DNA from: GBS-DC sp037442365
GTDB lineage: Bacteria; Armatimonadota; Fimbriimonadia; Fimbriimonadales; GBS-DC
DNA length: 35,534 nucleotides
Direction of reading: 5' to 3'
Assembly (NCBI GenBank): GCA_037442365.1
Contig: JBBIQK010000029.1
Coordinates: 1-35,534 of the forward strand
Shown: one piece after another, positions 7,956-16,062 of the stretch
Position numbering within the stretch: the stretch's first letter is position 1
How the letters are laid out: every line of letters begins with the position of its first letter
Program-made: the position numbers and the translations under genes
Notes under the pieces: model-generated
Databases searched by the model: none
What the model was told of the DNA's origin: nothing
The model's input: the letters and a program-made list of their open reading frames with translations, nothing else

Positions 7956-9320
7956 ATGGATGAGTTTGCAGGCAAACGCGTGGTGATTCTTGGAGCGGGG
8001 CGCAGCGGCGTCGCGGCGGCAAGTGCGCTCGCGCGACGCAACGCGCGGGTGGAAGTGTACGACCGAAAGCCCCTCACGGAACTGCCGCGCGCCGATGCCC
8101 TCCTGACGCAGGGCATTCCGATTCACGCCGAGCGCGATGCGCCCGCCAGACTGCAGGGGTACGACCTTGTCGTGGTCAGTCCAGGCGCGCCGCCCACACA
8201 CCCAATCTTTGCGCTGGCGGATGCGGCGGGTGTGCCCGTGTGGAGCGAGATTGAGCTGGGCTACCGTATCGCGCGCGCGCCGATTATCGCGATTACGGGC
8301 ACGAACGGCAAGACCACGACCACGATGCTGATTCACCACATCCTGCGCACGATGAGGCTGCAGGCGCACCTGTGCGGCAATATTGCAGGGATTAAGGATG
8401 AGCAGACGCTTACCGAAGCCGCCGAACGCGCCGCGCCCGATTCATGGCTCGTGGCGGAGGTCAGCTCGTTCCAGCTGTTGCACACACACACCTGCCGTCC
8501 CAAAGTGGCGGTTCTGCTGAATATTCGAAACGACCATCTGGACTATCACGGCAGCTGGGAGGCTTACGCGCGTGCGAAAGCGAAGATTCTGGCGAACCAG
8601 ACGCCTGACGATTGGGCGGTGTTAAATGCAGGCGACCCGGGCGTGCAGTGGGTGGTGGAGAGGGGGCAAGGGGGTGAGGGCAAAATCCTCTACTTCTCCG
8701 CTGCTGCTCCGTTTGTAAAAGTTTCAGACGAAAACCTGAATATTAACGACATGTTCAAGCCTGCCCTACAGGGTGTGCATGGCTTGGAAAATGCGCTCGC
8801 CGCGGCATGCGTCGCCAGTATCCTGGGATGTACCGCTGAGCAATTGCGTGAAGCGTTCGCGAGTTTCACAGGCGCGCCCCATCGGATGGAGTTCGTCGGC
8901 GAGTGGGGCGGCGTGCGCTACATTAACAATTCGATGTGTACCAACGCGGACGCGCTGGAGAAGTCGCTTCAGGCGACGCCCAAGCCGTGCCTGGTGATTG
9001 CGGGCGGGGTGGACAAGAACGAGAGCATTCCTCAGCTGGCGGAGTCGCTGGCGCGCCATGCGGCGTATGTGCTGCTCATCGGGAGGGATGGGCAGGCGAT
9101 TGGCGACGCGCTGCAGGCGCTGGGATACACGCACTGGCAGTATGTGGAGAGCCTCGCGCACGCGGTTGCCGAAGCCCCTCGGCTTGCCCGTGCGGGGGAT
9201 ACGGTGATCCTCGCGCCGGGCTGTGCCAGCTTCGACCAGTTCCGCAACTTCGCCGACAGAGGGGAGCAGTTCAAACGCCTGATACGGGAGGTGCATGGAT
9301 GCGACGGTCGCACACACTGA
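7956..9320 (+). CDS. murD: UDP-MurNAc-L-Ala:D-Glu ligase MurD
   Basis: MurD is a cytoplasmic ligase adding D-glutamate to UDP-MurNAc-L-alanine. The 454-residue product has the Rossmann-like N-terminal UDP-binding domain (VVILGAGRSGVAAASAL), the ATP loop G115-T-N-G-K-T-T-T-T, and a central NIRNDHLDYHGSWEAYARAK block. It also has the C-terminal VIAGGVDKNESI and LAPGCASFDQFRNFADRG segments typical of MurD. Its start lies 7 bases after mraY. A Gly-rich loop around residues 234-242 (ERGQGGEGK) is encoded by DNA matching the right arm of the murE palindrome. The loop precedes a beta strand and probably does not harm activity. The 3' end overlaps ftsW by 22 bases. Confidence 0.96.
   Translation: MDEFAGKRVVILGAGRSGVAAASALARRNARVEVYDRKPLTELPRADALLTQGIPIHAERDAPARLQGYDLVVVSPGAPPTHPIFALADAAGVPVWSEIELGYRIARAPIIAITGTNGKTTTTMLIHHILRTMRLQAHLCGNIAGIKDEQTLTEAAERAAPDSWLVAEVSSFQLLHTHTCRPKVAVLLNIRNDHLDYHGSWEAYARAKAKILANQTPDDWAVLNAGDPGVQWVVERGQGGEGKILYFSAAAPFVKVSDENLNINDMFKPALQGVHGLENALAAACVASILGCTAEQLREAFASFTGAPHRMEFVGEWGGVRYINNSMCTNADALEKSLQATPKPCLVIAGGVDKNESIPQLAESLARHAAYVLLIGRDGQAIGDALQALGYTHWQYVESLAHAVAEAPRLARAGDTVILAPGCASFDQFRNFADRGEQFKRLIREVHGCDGRTH
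8657..8681 (+). repeat. Half REP-like repeat inside murD
   Basis: A 25-base G-rich segment closely matches the right arm of the palindrome in murE (4915-4941). Both read GGAGAGGGGG, then a variable 1-3 bases, then a run ending GGGGGTGA(A/G)GGC. In both genes the 3' part is read in the same frame, giving Gly-Gly-Glu-Gly. No matching C-rich left arm is visible upstream in murD, so this is either a decayed or a partial copy. Confidence 0.55.
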
Positions 9321-10531
9321 GAAACGGTTATTATGCGATGGAGCCGCCTTACTCTACACCGGCGCTCGCGGCGGGGGGCGCTGGGCGTGCGCATGCCGCG
9401 CTCTTGTGGGCGCCGCTCGCGCTTGCACTTGTGGGGCTTTTTTTTCAGGGCAGTGTGGTGGTTGTAGAGGTGGGGCGTTTGGGCAAAGACGGCTCGATGC
9501 CCGATGTCGCAGGCGCTGTGCGCCCCGTGCTGATGCAGCTGCTATGGCTGCTGGTCGGCGTGGGTGCGCTGCGGGGCTGCAGCCGTATCAGGGGACGTTT
9601 CTGGCTGGCGAGCGCGTGGATGTGGCTCTTGCTGAGCTGGGGCGCGCTTCTGTGGCTCACGCTGGATTTGCCGGGCACACTCACCATCAACGGCGCGACG
9701 CGCTGGATTGGTCTGCCCTCGCTTCGCGGCGTTTCCATACAACCTGCCGAGTTTTACAAACTGGCGACGCTGCTGTGGATGACGGCGGTCTGGAGCGCGC
9801 CGCGCGTCGGGCGCGGTATATGGATAGGCGTTCTGCTGTGGCTTTCGGGGGCGGCGCTCATCGTGCTTCAACCCGACAAAGACACGGCGACGCTGATATT
9901 GATGCTGGGCTTTGGGGTTGCCTTTCTCGGCGGCTTGCGCGCTCAGTGGGTTCTCCTATCAGTGATGGCGGGTGTGGTGTTCGCAGGCGCGCTTATCGCG
10001 ACGCCGCTGCTGCTGGGCGCACTGCGCAGCCAGCCGTGGGAGACGCAGCCGGGCGCGTATGTGGTGAAGCGGATTCAAGCGACGCTGAACCCGTGGGCGC
10101 ACGAGCGTGAGGTGGGCTACCAGATGGTGCGCGCGCAGATTGCAGTGGGCAGCGGCGGGCTGATTCGGATGGCCATCGGCGAGGGGCGCGAGAAGCGCAG
10201 CTTGCCCGCCGTCGAGAGCGACTACATCTTCGCCGCAATCGCTGAGGAGTTCGGACTGGCGGGCAGTCTGAGCGTGATAACGCTGTTTGGGATACTGGTG
10301 TGGGCATGTTTTGCCAGTGCGCGGCGTGCGCCCACGCGCGCGGGCAGGCTCTACCTGGCAGGGCTGGGCGTATGGATTGGCGTCGGCGCGCTGATGAACC
10401 TCAGTATGGCGGTGGGTTTGTTGCCCACGATGGGCTTACCCTTGCCGTTCGTGAGCGCGGGCGGCTCCGCGCTGGTGAGCCTGATGGCTGCCGTTGGGAT
10501 TGGAGTCGCATTGATGCGGGAGTCGCCATGA
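9299..10531 (+). CDS. ftsW: FtsW, septal peptidoglycan glycosyltransferase (SEDS family)
   Basis: This is a polytopic membrane protein of the SEDS family that polymerises lipid II at the septum together with the class B PBP encoded upstream. The 410 residues contain about ten hydrophobic segments. Family signatures are NGATRWIGLPSLRGVSIQPAEFYK near residue 125-145, the large extracytoplasmic loop with QPGAYVVKRIQATLNPW, the DYIFAAIAEEFGLAG segment, and the C-terminal LPTMGLPLPFVSAGGSAL block. ATG 9299 is favoured by GGGAGG at 9286-9291, 7 bases away; ATG 9338 is an alternative. The gene overlaps murD by 22 bases and murG by ATGA. Position in the dcw cluster argues for FtsW rather than RodA. 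Confidence 0.95.
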   Translation: MRRSHTLRNGYYAMEPPYSTPALAAGGAGRAHAALLWAPLALALVGLFFQGSVVVVEVGRLGKDGSMPDVAGAVRPVLMQLLWLLVGVGALRGCSRIRGRFWLASAWMWLLLSWGALLWLTLDLPGTLTINGATRWIGLPSLRGVSIQPAEFYKLATLLWMTAVWSAPRVGRGIWIGVLLWLSGAALIVLQPDKDTATLILMLGFGVAFLGGLRAQWVLLSVMAGVVFAGALIATPLLLGALRSQPWETQPGAYVVKRIQATLNPWAHEREVGYQMVRAQIAVGSGGLIRMAIGEGREKRSLPAVESDYIFAAIAEEFGLAGSLSVITLFGILVWACFASARRAPTRAGRLYLAGLGVWIGVGALMNLSMAVGLLPTMGLPLPFVSAGGSALVSLMAAVGIGVALMRESP

Positions 10532-11640
10532 AGATTGCAATCGCGGGCGGGATTACAGGCGGGCATCTGTTCCCAGCGCTGGCGGTGGCGCAGGCGTTGC
10601 AGGCGCGGGGACACGAGGTGTTGTATCTCGGCGCGCAGCACGGCATCGAGGGGCGCGTCGATCTGCCTGTGCCGCATGCGCTGCTGGAGATGAGCGGGCT
10701 GCGCTCCACACGGCGCACCCTGTGGTCTGTACCGCTTGCGCTCTGGCGTGCGCGACGCGAGGCGTACAGGTATCTGCACGCATTTGGCGCAGAGCTGCTG
10801 TTCACCACAGGTGGATATGCCTCCATTCCCATCGCAATGGCGTTTTTGCGATTGCGCGAGCGGTTGGTGCTGCTGGAGCCGGACGCGCTGCCCGGCAAAG
10901 CGAACCGCTGGCTGGCGCGTCGCGCGATGCGGGTCTGCGTGAACTTCGAGGAGTCGGCGCAGGTATTCGGCGACGCGAAGACGGTGCGCACCGGGCTGCC
11001 CGTGCGCTCCGAGGTCTACCTGCCCGATGTGACGCCTGCCGAAGCGCGCGATTACTTCGGGCTGAAGCGCGACCGACTCACCGTGCTGGTGGTCGGAGGC
11101 AGTCAGGGCGCGCAGGCGTTGAACGAAGCCGTGCTGAACACTGTGCAGTATCTGCCGTCGGGTGAACTGCAGTGGCTCCATCTCACAGGCGAAGCGAATT
11201 TTGAACTGGTGCGCAGCACGGCGGAGCGGCTGGGGCTGAACGGCAACTATCATCCGCGTCCGTTTCTGACGGGGCGCGAGGTGGGGCTGGCGTATCGCGC
11301 GGCGGATGTGGTCATCGGGCGCGGCGGCGCGGGCAGTCTCACCGAGTTCGCGCTCAACGGATTGCCCATGATTGTGATTCCGTACCCCCATGCGGCGGGG
11401 GGGCATCAGCGGTATAATTGCGAGGCGCTGGCGACACGGGGCGCGGCGGAAGTGATGGAGCAATCCGCGATCACCCCCCAGCGATTGGCAGAGCGGTTGC
11501 TCGACCTGCGCAATTGCCCCCGACGGCGCGCGCAGATGCAGGCAGCTGGACAGGCATGGGCGATTCCAAACGCGACCGAGCGCATCGTGCAACTGCTGGA
11601 GGAGGTTGGCAGGTGTACACACCCACAGGCATCCGTCTGA
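10528..11640 (+). CDS. murG: MurG, lipid II synthase (UDP-GlcNAc transferase)
   Basis: MurG is a peripheral membrane GT-B glycosyltransferase that adds GlcNAc to lipid I on the cytoplasmic face. The 370-residue protein opens with the glycine-rich loop GGITGGHLFPALAVA (residues 7-21). It also shows FTTGGYASIPIAMA, the second-domain VVGGSQGAQALNEAV loop, and GRGGAGSLTEFALNGLPMIVIPYPHAAGGHQ near the C-terminus, which holds the UDP-GlcNAc-binding residues. ATG 10528 overlaps the ftsW stop (ATGA) and gives the canonical N-terminus. Its own 3' end overlaps the proposed murC start by 28 bases. Identity is secure. Confidence 0.97.
   Translation: MKIAIAGGITGGHLFPALAVAQALQARGHEVLYLGAQHGIEGRVDLPVPHALLEMSGLRSTRRTLWSVPLALWRARREAYRYLHAFGAELLFTTGGYASIPIAMAFLRLRERLVLLEPDALPGKANRWLARRAMRVCVNFEESAQVFGDAKTVRTGLPVRSEVYLPDVTPAEARDYFGLKRDRLTVLVVGGSQGAQALNEAVLNTVQYLPSGELQWLHLTGEANFELVRSTAERLGLNGNYHPRPFLTGREVGLAYRAADVVIGRGGAGSLTEFALNGLPMIVIPYPHAAGGHQRYNCEALATRGAAEVMEQSAITPQRLAERLLDLRNCPRRRAQMQAAGQAWAIPNATERIVQLLEEVGRCTHPQASV
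11598..11605 (+). promoter_or_regulatory. Strong ribosome-binding site deciding the murC start
   Basis: GGAGGAGG at 11598-11605 lies 7 bases upstream of GTG 11613, inside the 3' end of murG. The in-frame ATG at 11667 has no comparable Shine-Dalgarno sequence. This supports initiation at the GTG and overlap with murG. Confidence 0.65.
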
Positions 11641-14015
11641 CGACGAATCGGGAACCGAGCCTGGCGATGCAGTTCCACTTTGTTGGAATTGGCGGCGCGG
11701 GGATGTCGGCGCTGGCGCGCTGGCTGCGGCACAAAGGGGCGACCGTGAGCGGCTCCGACCTCGCCGAGTCGCCCACGCTGGACGCCCTGCGCCAGATTGG
11801 GGTGGACGCCTACGCCGCGCACGACGCCAGCCGCATGGGACGCCCCGATTGGGTGGTGGTCTCCGACGCCATCCACCCGGACAACCCCGAAGTGATCGAG
11901 GCGCTGCGGCGGGAAATCCCCATCTGGCGACGCTCGCAACTAATGGGGTGGCTCCTGCGCGACTACAAAGTCATCGCGATTGCGGGGACGCACGGCAAGT
12001 CCACCACGACCGCCATGGCCGCCACGATACTGGAAGCCGCGGGCTACGACCCCACCGTGCTGATAGGCGCGGATGTGCCCATGCCGCCCCCGTGGCAGGG
12101 CAACCTGCGGCTGGGCGACAGTGAGTGGGCAGTGGTGGAAGCCTGCGAAGCCTACGAATCGTTTCTGGACATCAAGCCCTACCTCGCGCTCATCACCAAC
12201 ATCGAGCCCGACCATCTGGACTATCACGGCACTTACGAGCGACTCCTTAAAAGCTTTGTGAACTTTGGCAAGCATGTCTCCCACGAGGGCTACCTGGTTG
12301 CCTGTGGCGACAGTCCGGGCGTGCGCGAAATGCTGAAGATGCTGCACGGGATCGGCGGGCATGAGCGTCCCCCGATACTGTATGGGCTGGCGTCGCACAA
12401 CGACCTGCGCGCGGAGATTCGTGAGCGTGCGCCGACCTACACCGAGTTTCAAGTCTACAACAGCCACTGGCTCTCAGACACCGAGCCGACGCTGCGGATT
12501 CCCTATCTGGGCGAGCAGAATGTGCAAAACGCGCTGGGGGCGACCTGCATCGCGCTGTTGCTCCAGATACCGACGGAGGTCATCGCGTCCGCGCTGGCGA
12601 GCTTTCGCGGGGTCAAACGCAGGCAGGAAATCGTCGGCGAGGCGATGAGCATCACGGTGGTGGACGACTACGCGCACCATCCGACCGAGATACGCGCGGC
12701 GTTGAGCGCGCTGCGCCAGCGGTTCCCCAATCGCCGACTGGTGGTGCTCTATCAGCCGCATCTCTACAGCCGCACGCGCGACCAGTTGCACGGGTTGATT
12801 GATAGCCTCAGAGCGGCGGATTTTGTGGTCATCACCGACATCTACCCCGCCCGCGAGCAACCGATCCCGGGAGTGAGCGCGTCGTTGATCGCTGAGGGAC
12901 TGCTGGAGCGCGATAGCCCGCCCACGCTCTATGTACCGATCAAAGAGCAGATTCCCTCGCGATTGACGCCCCACCTGCAGCCCAACGATGTGGTGGCAGT
13001 GATGGGGGCAGGGGATATTGAAAAAGTTGCGCCCGCGCTCCTGCGTCGGCTTGAGGCGCGTGGTCAGGCGCGACGGCTCACAGTCGCCGTGCTGATGGGC
13101 GGCGATTCGCCGGAGCGCGATGTATCGCTCCTGTCGGGGCTGCGCGTGATGCAGGCGCTGAACCCCGACAGGTATCACGCTGTAGCTGTAGACCCTGCCC
13201 TGATTAAGGGCAAGGAGGGCTACTGGGGTTTGCAGGAGCTGCTGACGCGCGAGCGCCCCGATGTCGCGTTCCTCGCGCTCCACGGCAAGCACGGCGAGGA
13301 CGGCGCGGTGCAGGGGCTGCTGGAGCTGCTGGGCATCCCCTACACAGGCTCTGGCGTGCTGCCCAGCGCGCTGGCGATGAACAAATACATCGCGAAGATG
13401 GTGTTCCGTGAGGTGGGGCTGACCACGCCCAACGCGCTACTGGTGGGCGACGCTTCCGACGAGACGATTGAGCGCGTGCAGCGACGGCTGCGCCTGCCCA
13501 TCATCGTGAAGCCCAATCAGGGCGGCTCGACGCTGGGGGCAACGCGGGTGTTCGAATGGAACGCGCTTCCGCGTGCGCTGCGCAAGGCGTTCGCCTACGA
13601 CGAAAACGCGCTGGTCGAGGAGCTTATCGAGGGCGTCGAGGTCTCCGTGCCCGTGCTGGGTCGGCGCGAGCCGTATGCACTGCCCCCCGTGGAGATTGCG
13701 CCCAAAAGCGGCTATTACGACTTCCACGCCAAGTATGTGCCTGGCGAGACCGAGGAGATTGTGCCCGCGCGCCTGCCCGCCGAGATCCTCGACCTGTTGC
13801 AGCAGACCGCTGTCGCCGCACACCTCGCGCTGGGCTGTCAGGGAATGAGCCGTGTGGATATGATTGTGCGCGAGACGACCCCCTATGTGCTGGAGGTGAA
13901 CACGATTCCGGGGCTGACGCCCACCTCGCTGCTGCCGCGCAGCGCGGAGACCGCTGGGCTGAGCTTCGGCGAGCTGGTTGAGCGCATCCTCTGCGATGCG
14001 CTGGAGGAGGTGTAG
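11613..14015 (+). CDS. murC: MurC-Ddl fusion: UDP-MurNAc:L-Ala ligase joined to D-Ala-D-Ala ligase
   Basis: One uninterrupted 800-residue frame carries two enzymes. The first half (to about residue 482) is MurC: HFVGIGGAGMSALARWL, the ATP loop G125-T-H-G-K-S-T-T, EPDHLDYHG and VVDDYAHHPTEIRAAL. The second half (from about 488, VAVLMGGDSPERDVSLLSG) is a Ddl-type ATP-grasp ligase with ALHGKHGEDGAVQGLLELLG, VKPNQGGSTLGATRV and LEVNTIPGLTPTSLLP. The linker is only a few residues (RRLEARGQARR). Such a fusion is known from Chlamydiae. It would link the first amino-acid ligation with production of the terminal dipeptide. GTG 11613 is chosen for its ribosome-binding site; ATG 11667 would shorten the N-terminus by 18 residues. 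All key motifs of both enzymes look intact. Confidence 0.93.
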   Translation: MYTPTGIRLTTNREPSLAMQFHFVGIGGAGMSALARWLRHKGATVSGSDLAESPTLDALRQIGVDAYAAHDASRMGRPDWVVVSDAIHPDNPEVIEALRREIPIWRRSQLMGWLLRDYKVIAIAGTHGKSTTTAMAATILEAAGYDPTVLIGADVPMPPPWQGNLRLGDSEWAVVEACEAYESFLDIKPYLALITNIEPDHLDYHGTYERLLKSFVNFGKHVSHEGYLVACGDSPGVREMLKMLHGIGGHERPPILYGLASHNDLRAEIRERAPTYTEFQVYNSHWLSDTEPTLRIPYLGEQNVQNALGATCIALLLQIPTEVIASALASFRGVKRRQEIVGEAMSITVVDDYAHHPTEIRAALSALRQRFPNRRLVVLYQPHLYSRTRDQLHGLIDSLRAADFVVITDIYPAREQPIPGVSASLIAEGLLERDSPPTLYVPIKEQIPSRLTPHLQPNDVVAVMGAGDIEKVAPALLRRLEARGQARRLTVAVLMGGDSPERDVSLLSGLRVMQALNPDRYHAVAVDPALIKGKEGYWGLQELLTRERPDVAFLALHGKHGEDGAVQGLLELLGIPYTGSGVLPSALAMNKYIAKMVFREVGLTTPNALLVGDASDETIERVQRRLRLPIIVKPNQGGSTLGATRVFEWNALPRALRKAFAYDENALVEELIEGVEVSVPVLGRREPYALPPVEIAPKSGYYDFHAKYVPGETEEIVPARLPAEILDLLQQTAVAAHLALGCQGMSRVDMIVRETTPYVLEVNTIPGLTPTSLLPRSAETAGLSFGELVERILCDALEEV

Positions 14016-14018
14016 CCC

Positions 14019-14954
14019 ATGCGTGTGCGGGAACGAGGCAAGCGGGTGCGGATTCGGAGCCGGGCAGGCGCGCCGCGGTACGCTCCTGTGCTGGAGCCGA
14101 CGGGTCGGTTCAGCCTGCCCGCGCCTGCACCTGCGCCTGCGCGCGCCGCTGGGCGCGTGCGGCGTCGGGCAAGGCGTGCGTCGCCGCTCTGGGCGTGGCT
14201 GTGGCGCAACGCGGAGTCGCTTGCGTGGTGCGCCGTGCTGAGCGCGCTCTCGCTGAGCCTCTGGTTCTCGCCGCGCACGCAGTTGACACGACTGGAGGCT
14301 GCGGGCGCGCCGTCGGAGGCGCATCCTGCGCTCTATGCACTGCTTGAGGCGCACATAGAATCGCCGATTCCCCTGAGCGACACCCCACGCCAGCTGGAAC
14401 GCGCCGCTCAGTCGCTGGACTGGGTGCAAGAGGCGCGCTGGCAGGCGCGGGGCGTTGGACGCGCGCGCCTGCAGATTACCCCACGCACGCCGTTCGTTGA
14501 GATACAGGGCGCAAATGGCGACCGATTGTTCGCCGACCGCACAGGATTCCTGTTCCAGCCGCCGAATCCATCCACGAAACCGATTGCAGGCGTGATTCGC
14601 TACGCGCAGGATATGGCGCGCATCAACAGCGGCTGCACTGTAGAGGGCGAGATGCAAGCAGCGCTGAAGATTCTGGACGAGATTCAAAACCATTCGGAGG
14701 TGAAGCATCCGCGGGTGCGTGTGTCCCGTGCGAGTGGGATACAACTCTTCGCGGCGGTACAACGCGGCGCGGAGCCGCCCGTTGCGGTGCAGATTCGCTT
14801 CGGCGATGCAACCGCACTGGACGCCCAGCTGAAAACGATGGTCCGCCTGCTCAATACGCCCCTGACGGAGCTGCGCCAGTGGGAATACATCGATATCAGC
14901 ACGCCGAACGCGGAAGCCGTCAAACCGCGTGAGGCGGCGGGGGGTGAGCCATGA
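14019..14954 (+). CDS. ftsQ: FtsQ/DivIB-like division protein
   Basis: This 311-residue bitopic membrane protein has a long, very basic Arg/Pro/Ala-rich cytoplasmic tail (about 1-66). A single transmembrane helix (about 69-87) is followed by an extracytoplasmic region compatible with a POTRA domain (about 90-165, containing SLDWVQEARWQARGVGRARLQITPRTPFVEI) and the beta domain. The W-V-x-x-A-x-x...R-x-x-L-x-I-x-x-x-P-F/V pattern, with a later DRTGFLF segment, is typical of FtsQ. FtsQ scaffolds FtsL/FtsB in the divisome. GGAGGAGG at 14003-14010 is 8 bases upstream of the start. Sequence conservation is weak, so the call also rests on position between murC-ddl and ftsA. Confidence 0.85.
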   Translation: MRVRERGKRVRIRSRAGAPRYAPVLEPTGRFSLPAPAPAPARAAGRVRRRARRASPLWAWLWRNAESLAWCAVLSALSLSLWFSPRTQLTRLEAAGAPSEAHPALYALLEAHIESPIPLSDTPRQLERAAQSLDWVQEARWQARGVGRARLQITPRTPFVEIQGANGDRLFADRTGFLFQPPNPSTKPIAGVIRYAQDMARINSGCTVEGEMQAALKILDEIQNHSEVKHPRVRVSRASGIQLFAAVQRGAEPPVAVQIRFGDATALDAQLKTMVRLLNTPLTELRQWEYIDISTPNAEAVKPREAAGGEP

Positions 14955-15706
14955 GCGACAATAAACTGAAGCAGATGACCGTCTTTTTCGCCATCTGGCT
15001 GGTCGTGGGGCTACTGGTCGGCATGGCGTTCAAGGAGCAGACGCGCATCCGTACCGCCGAGCTGCCCAGCGCCCGCCTGCCCGACCTGGCGCGCGCCTAT
15101 GTGCAGGAGAAACGCTCTAACGCGGCGCTGGAAGAGGAGATTCGTCAGCTGCGCCAGCGCATCAACGAACTGGAGAACGCCTTCGCCAGCGGCACCAAGC
15201 AGGCGCAGGTGCTGAACCAGAGCCTGCAGGAAGCGAAGATGATTGCGGGCTTGCTGGAGGTGGAGGGTCCCGGCATCGAGCTGACCCTGCAGGACAGCAA
15301 AAAGCGTCCGTCAGGCGAATCGCCCGAACTGCTGCCTGAACTCTACACGATTCACGACTACGATCTGTTGCGTGTGGTGAACGAGCTGCGTCAGGCGGGC
15401 GCGGAGGCAATCAGCATCAACGGGCAGCGTATTGTCTCCACGACGGGCATCCGCTGCACGGGTCCCGTTGTGTTTGTCAACGATGTGAAGATGGCGTCGC
15501 CGTTCGTGATTCTGGCGATTGGCGACCCGAAAACGCTGGTGGGCGCGCTGGAGATGCCGGGCGGCGCGCTGGCTGACCTCAAGAGCGTCGATCCGAAAAT
15601 GGTGGAGATACGGCGGCTGGACACGGTGCGTATCCCCGCGTTCAGCGGCTCGACGCAGTTTCGCTATGCACGCCCCGTGACTCTGGAAGGAGGGACTGAG
15701 CCGTGA
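14951..15706 (+). CDS. DUF881-family membrane protein (YlxW/YlxX-like)
   Basis: This 251-residue protein has an N-terminal membrane helix (about 8-27) and a coiled-coil stretch (about 50-88, rich in E/Q/R/L heptads). A globular DUF881 domain follows, with VEGPGIELTLQDS, HDYDLLRVVNELRQAGAEAISINGQRI, STTGIRCTGPVVFVND and PFVILAIGDP. B. subtilis carries two relatives (ylxW, ylxX) next to sbp between divIB and ftsA; here there is only one. The role is unknown, though its constant company suggests a part in division or wall synthesis. The start overlaps the ftsQ stop (ATGA) and the stop overlaps the next start (GTGA), so it is translationally coupled on both sides. Confidence 0.9.
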   Translation: MSDNKLKQMTVFFAIWLVVGLLVGMAFKEQTRIRTAELPSARLPDLARAYVQEKRSNAALEEEIRQLRQRINELENAFASGTKQAQVLNQSLQEAKMIAGLLEVEGPGIELTLQDSKKRPSGESPELLPELYTIHDYDLLRVVNELRQAGAEAISINGQRIVSTTGIRCTGPVVFVNDVKMASPFVILAIGDPKTLVGALEMPGGALADLKSVDPKMVEIRRLDTVRIPAFSGSTQFRYARPVTLEGGTEP

Positions 15707-16062
15707 TTGCTGTGGGCTTGATTGGCTTATTGCTGGGCGTGATTATCGCCTCGGTTGCGCTGGACATCCCGCTGCCTGAGGAGTGGGCGGCGTACCTGTC
15801 GCTGGCGGCGCTGGCGGGGCTTGATACGGCGTTCGGGGGCTGGCGCGCCGCGCTGGAGGGGCGATTCCACCCCGATGTGTTTGTGTCGGGCTTCATCGTG
15901 AACGCGCTGCTGGCGGCGATGCTGGCGTATCTGGGCGATCGGATTGGCGTGGACCTGTTTCTGGCGGCGGTGGTGACGCTCGGCGGGCGAATGTTTCTGA
16001 ACCTGTCGCTCATTCGTCGCTACTATCTTAACCAAATCGCACTCAGGCGGCAACGAGGATGA
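15703..16062 (+). CDS. sbp: Small basic protein (Sbp/DUF1290 family)
   Basis: This 119-residue membrane protein has about three to four hydrophobic segments (about 2-20, 30-48, 58-78 and 82-103) and a basic C-terminal end (RRYYLNQIALRRQRG). It matches the family known as Sbp in B. subtilis, which lies directly before ftsA there as here. Characteristic pieces are the GLLLGVIIA N-terminus, ALAGLDTAFGGWRAALEGRF, and GFIVNALLAAMLAYLGDRIGVDLFLAAVVTLGGRMFLNLSLIRR. Initiation is at GTG 15703, which overlaps the preceding stop (GTGA); AAGGAGGG lies about 6 bases upstream. Its biochemical function is not established. Confidence 0.9.
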   Translation: MIAVGLIGLLLGVIIASVALDIPLPEEWAAYLSLAALAGLDTAFGGWRAALEGRFHPDVFVSGFIVNALLAAMLAYLGDRIGVDLFLAAVVTLGGRMFLNLSLIRRYYLNQIALRRQRG

